From: Magnetococcales bacterium | GTDB lineage: Bacteria; Pseudomonadota; Magnetococcia; Magnetococcales; UBA8363 | Reading direction: 5' to 3' | DNA: 41,968 nucleotides | Assembly (NCBI GenBank): GCA_002753515.1 | Contig: PEAK01000036.1 | Coordinates: forward strand, 1-41,968 | Part shown: one piece after another, positions 33,515-41,968 of the stretch | How the letters are laid out: every line of letters starts with the position of its first letter | Position numbering within the stretch: position 1 is the first letter of the stretch | The notes under the pieces: model-generated | The model's database searches: none | Told to the model about the DNA's origin: nothing | What the model saw: the letters and a program-made list of their open reading frames with translations, nothing else | Made by a program: the position numbers and the translations under genes

Positions 33515-36500
33515 TCAATGGCCTTGTTCGTGGATAGATGGAAAAGGTGCTTCCATGATGCTCGTCACATAGCTGTCCAACCGATCATAGAGCGCCTTGG
33601 AATCCCTCTTTAACAATTCCACTGTTGTCAGATTTTCTGCTGTATAGGGATGTCTTGCCGTCAAAATATTTTCCATGCGGACCAATATCTGATCCGCTTC
33701 CTTTGGGGCCATGTTGACCAGCGTCTGATTCATTTGATGATTGGTCCGCACTATCAGCGAGGGGTATCCGTGTGTGCTGAAATCGGTCTCCTTTTGCCGA
33801 ATACGCAAGAATAACGAACTTATATCACGAAATAGTGTTCTGACCTCAACCAGACGCTCATCCAACAGATCCGCGATGCCTTCGACCTCCTTCCAGCGTA
33901 TTATCTCTTCTTCCCGAACTTTGGCCAGTTGCTCGTTGGCTTCCTGAAGCAGTTTCTGTCCCTCTTTTATAAGTTGTTGTCCGAAATTTGCCTCTTCCAT
34001 ATCAGAAAACAAGCAACCCGTATCGATAAAGTTGATGACCTCCATGATGATATTCGAGTTCAAATCCATAATAGACTCAATATATTCCAATATTTCAACC
34101 AGCTCCCCCAAAGATGTGGCCGCGGACATGAGTGGCAAGACCCCTAAAGTTTCCAGAACTTTTCTCTCGAAGACGTTCAGATTGGATTCCAGTTCGGCAA
34201 AACGCTTTTCCCAATCCATGGAGAAACACTCGCCATATTTTTTTTTAATTTCAATAATTGGGTAAAGGATATCACTGTAAACAGTGGAAATAGATTTTTC
34301 ATAAATAATGTGAATCTCCGGCTGTATTCTATGCAATTGGGTTCTCAAGTTGGAATATTGCTCCAAGCGGGTAAAGAATTTCATACGCCAATGATAGAAC
34401 GTCAATGGGAACCAAACAGGTTGAGGTTTGAATCCCTGCAGGAAAACGGCGGTTCCGACACTGTGAATCCGCCCTAAAAGAAAGCCGAATCGAATAAAAA
34501 TGGGGATTGATTTATCAGAAGAGTGCGCTGTATTTTCCATCGAAAACATTTTGGAAATTTTGCTCGCGTGGTCTAACCGATGGAAAAAAATCTGGTCGAT
34601 CTCTTTTTTTGTGTCGGAATTATTTTCCGTCATGCGTCTACTGATCGTGGTTAAGCTGGAGCGCCAAAGGTTACGGTTTGACATTCGGCCAAAGAAGGAA
34701 CAGTGGAGCCAATCGACCAGGTTTGATTTTTCAGGATGGATCAACCGTCGAACCGCTGCCAAGCGAACATTATAACTCCGTGCCCAAAGCGGTTTTTTAA
34801 GAGTGAACATACCGAAATACCACAAAAGAATGAGTTCAATGATGTTACGATCCCGAGGATGCTTGGTTTCTGGATCGTATTTTTCTATCATCTTGTAATA
34901 ATGGAGTTCAATCGCTATTTTATTAAATTTTATATTGTAGCCAATGAGGCACTTTGCCTGGCTTGCGGAAAGCGATTCCACGACCATATCTATAAAAGAA
35001 TTTTCCCATGCTTTAAGTTCCTCCAACCGAAGGGGAACCTGGGCTTGGTCTCTGCGGCTGCTCCGAGCCAGCAGGTGCGCAAATAACATGAGATCCCCCA
35101 ACACCATGCCGCCCGCCAGGAATAAAAATATCATCATCAAGACCAACCCCGGGGTGGGACCGTACCACTCACCGAGCATTGTGGCAAATTCCACAATGCC
35201 AAGCTGTCCAACCCGGGAAAACTTGTTGGTATCCAAAGCGTCAATGGCTTGGATGGGTGACGTTTCCATGGCAACGCGGTTGGTCACGTCGTCTGGGAAA
35301 AAGGTTCCAGATGGATTCACTTGGCGCAAAATCTCCAGATAACTACGAGTCAAATCGGAAAAATCTTCCGCAATCTGCTGACAAGTGGATCGGGTATTGT
35401 CCAATTCGGCACGAACTGCGGCGATCAGATTGTTGACAGAATAAGGCTCTGCCAATAGGAAACGCATGAAATCCAGTAGTGACTGATCCCTGATATCATG
35501 CATCTGGCGGAGTTGAGCCAGCCACCGATGCACGTTAACCCGGGTTTGCGCCCAATTTTTATGACATGTTTCTTGAAGTGATTGCGATTTTTCGCGAAAC
35601 GAGGAAGAAAAATCGATACCACTCCCGGCAAGGATTGTATCGAGAGTCTTGGATAACGGTGTGGAATTGGAAATACTTACATCGGAAATGCCGGGTTCGT
35701 AGCCACCATGGATGATAAAATGTTCCGCCCAGAACCGCGGGCCTTTGCGTGAATCGCGATAAGATGCGGTTTCCCCGGATTCATTACTGGGAAGTTGCTC
35801 CATTAATTCAATTTGAGCATTGATGGTATTACTGAGTATCACCTGAAAATCAGAAAGGGAACCACTACTCGTGGAAGAGGTATCAGAACCAAGCGCCACT
35901 TGAACGGTAGCTTCGATAGCCTTGGCCTGCACAGCCATCCTCTCCTTACCTGAGAAGAGGGTCATGATGATATCATTGCTCGCTTTGACAGTAAACAATG
36001 TGCAAAACAGTGCCACGGTCATCCATCGGGGACTAATCAGGAACGCATTACGAATTCCAGCGAATATTCCGCCCGATTCCGCCATTGCCTGTAACAGTCG
36101 ATCCTTGAAATCCAATACCACCGTGGAAATGACAACTCCCACAAGTGTTGCGATAAGGTAGCGACTTGATTCCCCTTCCAAACCTTGTATAGTGGGAAGA
36201 TATTCGCTTGTAACCGGGGATTGCAAGAAATGATTCGCCGCCAGGGAAATGGCACAGGCGGCTCCAATGTAAAGCAAGAATGCGACCGGGTTGTATAACA
36301 AAATGGCATAGGCCTTAAGAATAGCCACCATGTTGGAGAATACACCCCCGAATGCCCTGGGACGCCGCCATATTTCGCGTATGCTTGGTGCAAAACTGAT
36401 ATATGCTGGCAGCGGCTGCATCCGTTCCAGGATCTGCCTGGAAAGTGAATGAAACAACCCCATGCGAGAAGAATGAAAGATCATTAAGACAATTTTGTAA

Positions 36501-36946
36501 AAGGGGTTATCTTCTAATCCCTCCTCACTTCCCGAATGCAGGTGTTCACGAAATCTTTTTAACGCAAGCCCTTTTGATTTATAATCAGCAGTCGCCAACT
36601 GTTCTTCCTCATAAAGCTTTTGCCTGTAATGGTTGACGACACGAATTATTTTTTCTCTATCATCAGCATCGATCACCTCTCGCAAAGTTTGCTGGAAAAT
36701 TGACTTCGAACAACCACAATCGACTTGTTCAATAATCAAGGGATCCACGAATCCCCGTTGCAAGGAAGCCGAAGATTTGTAGGAGGCATCGGGAAGCAAC
36801 AAGCAATCCCCGTCTGAACATTTTCCGGGAATTGCATCCGTGTCGCTTTTCAACCCTGCACCAGGGTATAGGATATCACATGATTCCAAAGCAAACAGGT
36901 CGCTAACCAATTCACCGTAGAGTTTAAACAAGGAATCGGCAGTCAT
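33515..36946 (-). CDS. large membrane protein of unknown family
   Basis: 1143 aa; I do not recognise the family. Residues 1-205 are polar, with C43-x4-C48 and C77-x-C79 pairs. Hydrophobic segments lie at about 208-238, 263-281 and 307-325, then a loop of about 270 residues rich in Ser/Thr and long helices (326-597, probably periplasmic), then another segment at about 598-625, and finally some 515 residues of mostly helical, likely cytoplasmic sequence. The tail contains coiled-coil stretches (for example LIKEGQKLLQEANEQLAKVREEE). The layout is receptor-like or scaffold-like, but no HAMP, kinase, GGDEF or chemoreceptor motif is seen. It lies on the opposite strand among kinase genes, convergent with the GAF kinase and divergent from the FixL-like kinase. 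The start overlaps a 51-codon ORF by 4 bases, with GAGG just upstream. Confidence 0.8.
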   Translation of the reverse strand: MTADSLFKLYGELVSDLFALESCDILYPGAGLKSDTDAIPGKCSDGDCLLLPDASYKSSASLQRGFVDPLIIEQVDCGCSKSIFQQTLREVIDADDREKIIRVVNHYRQKLYEEEQLATADYKSKGLALKRFREHLHSGSEEGLEDNPFYKIVLMIFHSSRMGLFHSLSRQILERMQPLPAYISFAPSIREIWRRPRAFGGVFSNMVAILKAYAILLYNPVAFLLYIGAACAISLAANHFLQSPVTSEYLPTIQGLEGESSRYLIATLVGVVISTVVLDFKDRLLQAMAESGGIFAGIRNAFLISPRWMTVALFCTLFTVKASNDIIMTLFSGKERMAVQAKAIEATVQVALGSDTSSTSSGSLSDFQVILSNTINAQIELMEQLPSNESGETASYRDSRKGPRFWAEHFIIHGGYEPGISDVSISNSTPLSKTLDTILAGSGIDFSSSFREKSQSLQETCHKNWAQTRVNVHRWLAQLRQMHDIRDQSLLDFMRFLLAEPYSVNNLIAAVRAELDNTRSTCQQIAEDFSDLTRSYLEILRQVNPSGTFFPDDVTNRVAMETSPIQAIDALDTNKFSRVGQLGIVEFATMLGEWYGPTPGLVLMMIFLFLAGGMVLGDLMLFAHLLARSSRRDQAQVPLRLEELKAWENSFIDMVVESLSASQAKCLIGYNIKFNKIAIELHYYKMIEKYDPETKHPRDRNIIELILLWYFGMFTLKKPLWARSYNVRLAAVRRLIHPEKSNLVDWLHCSFFGRMSNRNLWRSSLTTISRRMTENNSDTKKEIDQIFFHRLDHASKISKMFSMENTAHSSDKSIPIFIRFGFLLGRIHSVGTAVFLQGFKPQPVWFPLTFYHWRMKFFTRLEQYSNLRTQLHRIQPEIHIIYEKSISTVYSDILYPIIEIKKKYGECFSMDWEKRFAELESNLNVFERKVLETLGVLPLMSAATSLGELVEILEYIESIMDLNSNIIMEVINFIDTGCLFSDMEEANFGQQLIKEGQKLLQEANEQLAKVREEEIIRWKEVEGIADLLDERLVEVRTLFRDISSLFLRIRQKETDFSTHGYPSLIVRTNHQMNQTLVNMAPKEADQILVRMENILTARHPYTAENLTTVELLKRDSKALYDRLDSYVTSIMEAPFPSIHEQGH

Positions 36947-37098
36947 GAAACCTCAATCTTCATCGGCGTTTGTATGCCCTGGTTGAACGACACTTCCAGA
37001 GCATGATACCCTTTAGTGTGGGGATTGGCAGCAAAAAACCGCAACACCTCATCATCAGGGATGGCGTCTTTCGAGGACACCAAACTTACTCGGGACAT
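36943..37098 (-). CDS. small hypothetical protein coupled to the large membrane protein
   Basis: 51 codons from the ATG at 37098 (MSRVSLVSSKDAIPDDEVL...) to a TGA that overlaps the ATG of the 1143-aa gene. The sequence EVLRFFAANPHTKGYHALEVSF looks like a folded alpha/beta fragment rather than noise. It may be a small partner, or a leader whose translation drives the large gene. The frame is open up to 37212, giving 89 codons, but that extension lies opposite the start of the divergent kinase gene. There is no strong ribosome site at 37098. Coding status is plausible rather than proven. Confidence 0.5.
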   Translation of the reverse strand: MSRVSLVSSKDAIPDDEVLRFFAANPHTKGYHALEVSFNQGIQTPMKIEVS

Positions 37099-37105
37099 GA
37101 TGCCG

Positions 37106-37136
37106 TTGAATTTACTTGATTCCCCTGGTTTATAAA
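37106..37136 (+). promoter_or_regulatory. possible promoter for the FixL-like kinase
   Basis: TTGAAT (37106-37111) and TATAAA (37131-37136) are spaced by 19 bases, in the short gap between the divergent small ORF and the kinase start at 37156. This is a sigma-70-like reading of a 57-base gap and could be chance. Confidence 0.25.
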
Positions 37137-37155
37137 ATGTTGGAGTACAGAATCC

Positions 37156-39486
37156 GTGAAATCTTATCGTAGAAATCGTCGGGCTCGTGGGACGTTTGTG
37201 GGATTGTCTCACGAAACTACCGAACGCAAGCGATCAGAGTCGGCATTACGCCGTAGCGAAGCAACGATCCGCTCCATTGTCGAGACAGCCGTCAGCGGCA
37301 TCGTCACCATTGACCAAACAGGACGAATTATCCTGTTTAACCCGGCTGCAGAGCGTATGTTTGGCTACAGCCCTCCCGAGGTATTAGGAGAAAATGTTAA
37401 AATTCTTATGCCTTCCCCTTTTCGGGAAGAACATGACCACTACTTGAAAAACTTTTTACAGACTAAAGAACGAAAGATAATAGGAATCGGACGGGAAGTG
37501 GTTGGCAGGAAGAAAAACGGTGTTGTTTTTCCAATTGACTTGGCTGTCAGTATGGTTGCTGTGGACGAAAATATCCTGTTTGTGGGAATCATCACGGATG
37601 CCACTCAACGGAAGAAAACGGAACAATCGCTGTTGGAAGCCAAACAATTGGCAGAATCGGCCAATCACTACAAAAGCGAATTCCTGGCCACCATGAGCCA
37701 CGAAATCCGAACACCTATGCATGCCATACTAGGTCTGTTGCATCTCACTTTACAAACCGATCTTAATGATAAACAAAGAGACTATATTATTAAAATCCAA
37801 AATTCTTCAAAATGCTTGCTTGAAATTGTTAACGATGTTTTAGATTTTTCAAAGCTGGGTGCAGGAAAACTGAGCTTGGAAGCCATCGATTTTTTCATGG
37901 ACGATATTTTGTCCCATGTGGCCAATATGAATGAAATCCAGGCCGATGCAAAGGGATTGAAATTATCTTTTGACCGATCCCCGGAGGTTCCAAATGCTTT
38001 GATCGGCGACCCCACACGTCTGGGGCAAATATTGGTGAACCTGACCAATAACGCCGTCAAATTTACGGAAAGTGGTACAATTGGTGTTTCCATCCAAAAA
38101 GAGGCATTTCTGGATAATCGGATACAACTTGGATTTCGAATCAGCGATACCGGTATTGGCATGTCTCCCGAGCAGTGTGCAACGATATTCCAAACATTTA
38201 CTCAGGGGGATGTTTCAACGACGCGTCGTTACGGTGGTTCTGGCTTGGGGCTCTTTATTTGCAAACAATTGGTTGAAATGATGGAGGGCGAAATCGGTGT
38301 TGTCAGTGAAGTGGGACGGGGTAGCGTATTTTCTTTTACCGTTTGGCTGCGATTACCTGAAAAAAAACAATATAATCAATACTTCCAGCAGTGGGACAAC
38401 GCCATTGGTAAAAGCTTTTTTTCCCGCGACAGCGAAACTATTTGGAACATTCCTGGACTTACTGTTCTTTTGGTCGATGATGCGGTTATTAACCAGGAAA
38501 TTGTCAAAGAATTTTTAGGGGGATTGGACATTCATGTGACCGTGGCGGGTGATGGCCGTGAAGCAGTACGTCAGGTTGAGGATCGTCTGTTTGATATCAT
38601 ACTCATGGACATTCAAATGCCAATAATGGATGGAATTACTGCAACCAAGCTCATTCGTAACTTGCCCAATGGAAGAGATCTGCCCATTTTGGCCATGACA
38701 GCCAGTATTTTGGATAGCGACCATAACAAATGCCTTGAAGCCGGCATGAATGGCTTTATTGCCAAACCCATTGAACCTGAAGAAATTCTGAAAATATTAT
38801 GCAATCGTTTTCCAGAAAAAAGGAAAAGATTTTTTGACGTTAAAAAAGAAGAAGTGAACTTTGATGCCAATCAATATTCAGACATTCTTCATGGAATTGA
38901 CCTGGAGATAGGGCTCAGCAGGGTCGGGGGCAGCATCACATTGCTTCGGAAAATGTGGAAACGCTTTCTTGATGAATATGTTCAAGGTCACTACAGGATT
39001 CGCGAAGCCCTGGAGCAAAATAATAGAGAGAAGGCTTTGTTAACCGTCCATACTCTAAAGGGGGTATCAGGCACTATCGGCGCTGTTGTATTACAGCACT
39101 CTGTAACCAGGTTGGAATCAGATCTGAAGAGTTCGGACAATCTGAAGAATATTTCTTCCTTGCTGAAGCATGTTGAGAACGAGCTTTATAACATTTCTGA
39201 AGGAGTTAACAGTTATTTTTCTTGGAATTCGCCAAATGAACAACACAAAAAGTCCGAACCCCTGACGCACGCAGCTGTGATCCCTCTCTTGGAGGAACTG
39301 GTCGTCCTGATCAGAGAGATGAATCCATTGGCAGAGGAAAAGGCCGAATGGCTTGTGGGATGCCTTACCGGCGAACCCGGCTATGACTTGGCTAGGGAAC
39401 TCGTTACTAAAATAAGCAATACTGAATTTGATGATGCGCTTGCTATTCTTAAAGAAATTGATATACTGCATAGCACTATTCCTTAA
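37156..39486 (+). CDS. FixL-like haem-PAS hybrid histidine kinase with REC and HPt
   Basis: 776 aa. The PAS domain (about 35-150) closely follows the FixL oxygen sensor: [32 protein letters not shown] with H93 at the haem-ligand position, and [16 protein letters not shown] with R113 at the distal-arginine position. The 20-residue spacing equals that of His200 and Arg220 in Bradyrhizobium FixL. HisKA has H182 ([10 protein letters not shown]). The ATPase domain has NNAVKFT, DTGIG and GGSGLGL. The receiver has D485 and K537, the HPt has H632 (VHTLKG), and a C-terminal helical module ends the protein. The N-terminus [15 protein letters not shown] is the tail of a preceding PAS/PAC unit, so the gene may have lost its 5' part. 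The start is a GTG without a clear ribosome site. No membrane segment remains. Confidence 0.88.
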   Translation: MKSYRRNRRARGTFVGLSHETTERKRSESALRRSEATIRSIVETAVSGIVTIDQTGRIILFNPAAERMFGYSPPEVLGENVKILMPSPFREEHDHYLKNFLQTKERKIIGIGREVVGRKKNGVVFPIDLAVSMVAVDENILFVGIITDATQRKKTEQSLLEAKQLAESANHYKSEFLATMSHEIRTPMHAILGLLHLTLQTDLNDKQRDYIIKIQNSSKCLLEIVNDVLDFSKLGAGKLSLEAIDFFMDDILSHVANMNEIQADAKGLKLSFDRSPEVPNALIGDPTRLGQILVNLTNNAVKFTESGTIGVSIQKEAFLDNRIQLGFRISDTGIGMSPEQCATIFQTFTQGDVSTTRRYGGSGLGLFICKQLVEMMEGEIGVVSEVGRGSVFSFTVWLRLPEKKQYNQYFQQWDNAIGKSFFSRDSETIWNIPGLTVLLVDDAVINQEIVKEFLGGLDIHVTVAGDGREAVRQVEDRLFDIILMDIQMPIMDGITATKLIRNLPNGRDLPILAMTASILDSDHNKCLEAGMNGFIAKPIEPEEILKILCNRFPEKRKRFFDVKKEEVNFDANQYSDILHGIDLEIGLSRVGGSITLLRKMWKRFLDEYVQGHYRIREALEQNNREKALLTVHTLKGVSGTIGAVVLQHSVTRLESDLKSSDNLKNISSLLKHVENELYNISEGVNSYFSWNSPNEQHKKSEPLTHAAVIPLLEELVVLIREMNPLAEEKAEWLVGCLTGEPGYDLARELVTKISNTEFDDALAILKEIDILHSTIP

Positions 39487-39502
39487 TAAAGATGATTGCC
39501 TT

Positions 39503-40912
39503 ATGATATCGAACCAAAAAATATTGATTGTCGACGATCAAAAAGTCAACAGGGACCTTTTGGCCAATCTGTTTCAGTCAGATTACAAAGTCATGGTGTC
39601 AGGCAGTGGAGAACAGGCGTTGGTTGCCGCATCCAGACCCGATTTACGTCCCGATCTGATCCTCTTGGATGTCATGATGCCCGGAATGGATGGCTATGAG
39701 GTTTGCCGTAAACTTAAGAGCAATGAGGAAACAAAAGGAATTATCGTTATTTTTGTAACCTCCCTGGGAGATATACATGATGAAACCATGGGTTTGGAAT
39801 TGGGAGCCGTCGATTACATCTCCAAACCATTCTCCCCACCGATTGTCCGGGCCAGGGTTCGAAACCATTTGCTCTTGAAATCTTTAAGGGACACCCTTGA
39901 GGATCAAGTCGCAGTCCGTACCCAAGCATTGAGATCTGCATTGCTGCAAACGCAGGCTTCCGAACTGGCAAAAAGAGAATTCATCGCCAGGATGAGCCAT
40001 GAATTGCGTACCCCGCTCAATGCAATCATATCTCCCCTATCCATGCTTATCAAGCGCACCCGGGACGATGCCGATAAAAACCAGCTTGCACTGATCCATG
40101 AATCCTCCATCAGTTTGCTGACCCTGATCAACGAGATTTTGGATTTCTCCCAACTGGATTCGGGCGAAGCATTGGCAGAAAATTATTTTAATATTAAAGA
40201 ATTTCTTGTCGACTTACATTCTCAATGGGCTATCAAAGCCAGCAATAAAAACCTTACCATGAAACTCGATTGTCAAAAAATATTTTCTCTGACAATTTGC
40301 TTTGGTGACGCTACATTGCTCAAGCGTGCCCTTGAACCATTGCTCGACAACGCAATTAAATTCACCGATACCGGTGAAGTCGTATTACGTGTGATTCCTA
40401 CCGCCATTGTTCATGGACGCATATCTTTCCAATTTGATATTGCAGATACAGGTATCGGTATTGATCCCCGCCAGATGAATGAAATGTTCAAACCTTTCAC
40501 CCAGGCAGAATCGATTGGAACCCGGCGTTTCTCTGGAATAGGGCTTGGTCTGCCCTTGGCAGCCCATTACGTTAAACGGTTGGGAGGAGATCTTCAAGCA
40601 AAAGGTGACTTGGGGAAGGGAAGTGTTCTGTCATTCAATATTTCTTTCTCCATAATGGATGCTCCTGATGCCACAGAACATTGTATTCCTTTATCAAGTC
40701 CTGAAGAATTGAAAAGCGATCTTGCAAAACTCTCCAATCTGGTGAAAACAGGATTTCGCAATACGGATCAATTCTTGGCGGAAAAGGCTAATCAATGGCT
40801 TACAACACCTTGGAAAAGAGAATTGGAAGAAATTATCAATTTTGTGACCAATTATAATGCCAAGGGTTCCCTGAATGCCATTGATGTACTCATAAAAAAA
40901 TTGTCCTGTTGA
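39503..40912 (+). CDS. REC-histidine kinase (receiver at the N-terminus)
   Basis: 469 aa from the ATG at 39503, 16 bases after the FixL-like kinase; the frame is open upstream but that part overlaps the previous gene. The receiver (5-125) has D56 in LLDVMMPGMDGYEVC, T86 and K108 and closely resembles the receivers of the REC-PP2C and REC-pseudokinase proteins. HisKA has H166 in MSHELRTPLNAI. The ATPase domain has LDNAIKFT, DTGIGI and SGIGLGLPLA, so unlike its relative at 29530 this kinase looks active. It lacks a C-terminal receiver or HPt but still carries the helical C-terminal module (400-469). A kinase controlled by its own N-terminal receiver could accept phosphate from the HPt of the neighbouring FixL-like protein. 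Confidence 0.92.
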   Translation: MISNQKILIVDDQKVNRDLLANLFQSDYKVMVSGSGEQALVAASRPDLRPDLILLDVMMPGMDGYEVCRKLKSNEETKGIIVIFVTSLGDIHDETMGLELGAVDYISKPFSPPIVRARVRNHLLLKSLRDTLEDQVAVRTQALRSALLQTQASELAKREFIARMSHELRTPLNAIISPLSMLIKRTRDDADKNQLALIHESSISLLTLINEILDFSQLDSGEALAENYFNIKEFLVDLHSQWAIKASNKNLTMKLDCQKIFSLTICFGDATLLKRALEPLLDNAIKFTDTGEVVLRVIPTAIVHGRISFQFDIADTGIGIDPRQMNEMFKPFTQAESIGTRRFSGIGLGLPLAAHYVKRLGGDLQAKGDLGKGSVLSFNISFSIMDAPDATEHCIPLSSPEELKSDLAKLSNLVKTGFRNTDQFLAEKANQWLTTPWKRELEEIINFVTNYNAKGSLNAIDVLIKKLSC

Positions 40913-40955
40913 CTGAAACCGCATCTTGTCCCTTATTCAATGATCCAATACCAGA

Positions 40956-41510
40956 TTATTTCAGCTTATTCTCTCGCAGCATATTACAGAAGAGCGCTCC
41001 CTGTTCGATGGCATCATCGAGGGCGACGTGGGAGTGGGGAAGGTCATCGAACCAGTGGTCGGGCAGGTGGCGTTTACCGCTATCGCAATGTTTTGTTTTG
41101 AGTAGAGCCATGGCATAGGTGCGGATGTCCACGGCATTGTGTCCGAAAGGGCTCTCGCCCGTGAAACGAATGAGATACCAGTGGACGAAGAGGAAATCAA
41201 AAACTGCCGGATAAGCAACAAAAACTGGTTTCCCTGGTAAAGTTTTAAGCCAGAACAGATAGTTATTCATGGCCGCTCCAGGCGGTAGCGGTTCACGGCG
41301 ACAGGCTGTCCAGGCCTGTGGATTTTTTTTCCACCATGCAGCGGTATCCGGGTGTGGATCTGCGTTGGGAAGTGTTTCCAGATTGGCGGAGAACGTGGAG
41401 ATGAGTGTCTTGTCTTCCAGATAAGCTGCGGAGGCGAAACTGAGCATGGAGTGGGGGCCGGGAATTGGCCCATCTGTTTCGACATCGGTGCTGACGTATA
41501 TTTCCAACAT
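40956..41510 (-). CDS. DEDDh-type 3'-5' exonuclease
   Basis: 184 aa from the ATG at 41510 ([15 protein letters not shown]); the frame is open further upstream, but exonuclease motif I begins a few residues after this Met, as is normal. The acidic residues are visible: D and E of TDVETDG (ExoI), D of [13 protein letters not shown] (ExoII), and H and D of HVALDDA (ExoIII, DEDDh type). The family includes RNase T, oligoribonuclease and DnaQ-like proofreading enzymes; single-domain proteins of this size are usually RNA- or DNA-trimming exonucleases. The substrate cannot be told. It converges with the last kinase gene, with 43 bases between the stops, and is probably outside the signalling locus. 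Confidence 0.8.
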   Translation of the reverse strand: MLEIYVSTDVETDGPIPGPHSMLSFASAAYLEDKTLISTFSANLETLPNADPHPDTAAWWKKNPQAWTACRREPLPPGAAMNNYLFWLKTLPGKPVFVAYPAVFDFLFVHWYLIRFTGESPFGHNAVDIRTYAMALLKTKHCDSGKRHLPDHWFDDLPHSHVALDDAIEQGALFCNMLRENKLK

Positions 41511-41936
41511 GATTGATTTTTCAATCGAAAGAGTTACCTGGTCTGCTCGCGACACGATTGTATTCAATGCTCGAGGTTGTGGATCCATTCCTTGCGCCAT
41601 AGAGATAGACTGCAAACCAGGCGGGGAGGGGGCGACGTGAACCATGCGGGTCGGTTGACCCCTGTCGCTCATTGGCGATTCCCTGGTTGAGTTTAATGTC
41701 TATTCACCCGATCACGCAAGATGTAACAGTTTTTCCTTTGACTTTTTGCCTCCTTGGTGGGTATCATAATTATGAATTATTCTTAAAGTATTCATTGTTT
41801 AATCTTTGCATTGAGGTGTGTATGGGTGTGAGTTGCCGATAGTATATTATATTATTACTCCACAGAACTTGACATATTTGCGTTAATTTCAGGCACCAAC
41901 AATTGCCTGTTCATTGAACACGGATGGGAAGTCAAT
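41511..41936. other. AT-rich intergenic region
   Basis: No supported gene. The left part is open in frame with the exonuclease but lacks family features. From about 41690 the sequence becomes markedly AT-rich, as expected for a promoter region. It includes a TATATTATATTATTA run and an ATAATTATGAATTAT near-palindrome. It probably holds the promoter of the gene starting at 41937 and possibly that of the exonuclease on the other strand. Confidence 0.5.
41738..41767 (+). promoter_or_regulatory. possible sigma-70 promoter
   Basis: TTGACT (41738-41743) is followed after 18 bases by TATCAT (41762-41767), pointing towards the gene start at 41937. The long leader that would result is unusual, so the call is weak. 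Confidence 0.3.
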
Positions 41937-41968
41937 ATGACGGAAGCGAACTGCTGGCCACATGGCAT
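41937..41968 (+). CDS. start of an unidentified gene, cut by the window end
   Basis: An ATG at 41937 with GGGAAG six bases upstream opens a frame (MTEANCWPHG) that runs off the window. An AT-rich, promoter-like region precedes it. Ten codons are too few to identify the product. Confidence 0.35.
   Translation, partial: MTEANCWPHG

Overview
The window looks like a chromosomal segment of a regulation-rich, mid-GC Gram-negative proteobacterium. Supporting signs are a Tat-exported binding protein, large Cache-type chemoreceptors and an unusual density of multi-domain phosphorelay proteins. Short dispersed hairpin repeats, Rpn-type and YgiT/DUF2442/DUF4160 genes would fit a magnetotactic-coccus-like lineage (Magnetococcales). 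That placement is inference; no rRNA or other taxonomic marker is present.

Region 1 (1-4281) is the right end of a small integrated element, all on the minus strand. It carries a tyrosine integrase, a frameshifted DUF4258 gene, a YgiT-type zinc-finger protein, a DUF2442 protein, an unknown 201-aa protein, an AlpA-like DNA-binding protein and a Rep_trans-type replication initiator. A tRNA 3'-end fragment at 4233-4281 is the likely attachment site. Region 2 (about 4300-6825) is a graveyard of fragments: an IS21-like istA start with terminal repeats, a duplicated scrap of the 201-aa gene, an intact DUF2442 gene beside a nonsense-mutated DUF4160 gene, the tail of another tyrosine recombinase, a Spy-like C-terminal fragment and a 151-bp hairpin repeat.

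Region 3 (6903-23784, plus strand) is a Wsp-like chemosensory locus: an intact REC-PAS-GGDEF diguanylate cyclase, a Tat-secreted solute-binding protein, a chemoreceptor, a CheR-TPR methyltransferase, a tandem CheW protein, a second chemoreceptor, a CheA-REC hybrid kinase, a CheB methylesterase and a REC-REC-GGDEF protein. The last has lost its catalytic motif and one phospho-acceptor but keeps the c-di-GMP inhibitory site, so it may be a PopA-like c-di-GMP receptor. A Fic gene and an internally deleted Rpn gene sit between the second receptor and cheA.

Region 4 (24071-40912) is a phosphorelay and partner-switch region. It holds a 1217-aa hybrid kinase, a REC-PP2C (SpoIIE-like) phosphatase, a STAS protein, a REC-pseudokinase whose phospho-accepting histidine and ATP-binding boxes are gone, a 939-aa GAF hybrid kinase, a FixL-like haem-PAS hybrid kinase and a REC-histidine kinase. 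Four of these kinases end in a similar helical module of about 65-75 residues. On the opposite strand is a 1143-aa membrane protein of no recognised family, translationally coupled to a 51-aa ORF. The window ends with a DEDDh exonuclease gene (minus) and an AT-rich region leading to the start of one more gene.

The likely logic is that two or more receptors, possibly one reading a periplasmic binding protein, feed CheA. Output goes to c-di-GMP synthesis (first gene) and c-di-GMP reading (last gene of the operon). The following kinases, phosphatase and STAS protein probably form a second signalling layer that includes oxygen sensing.
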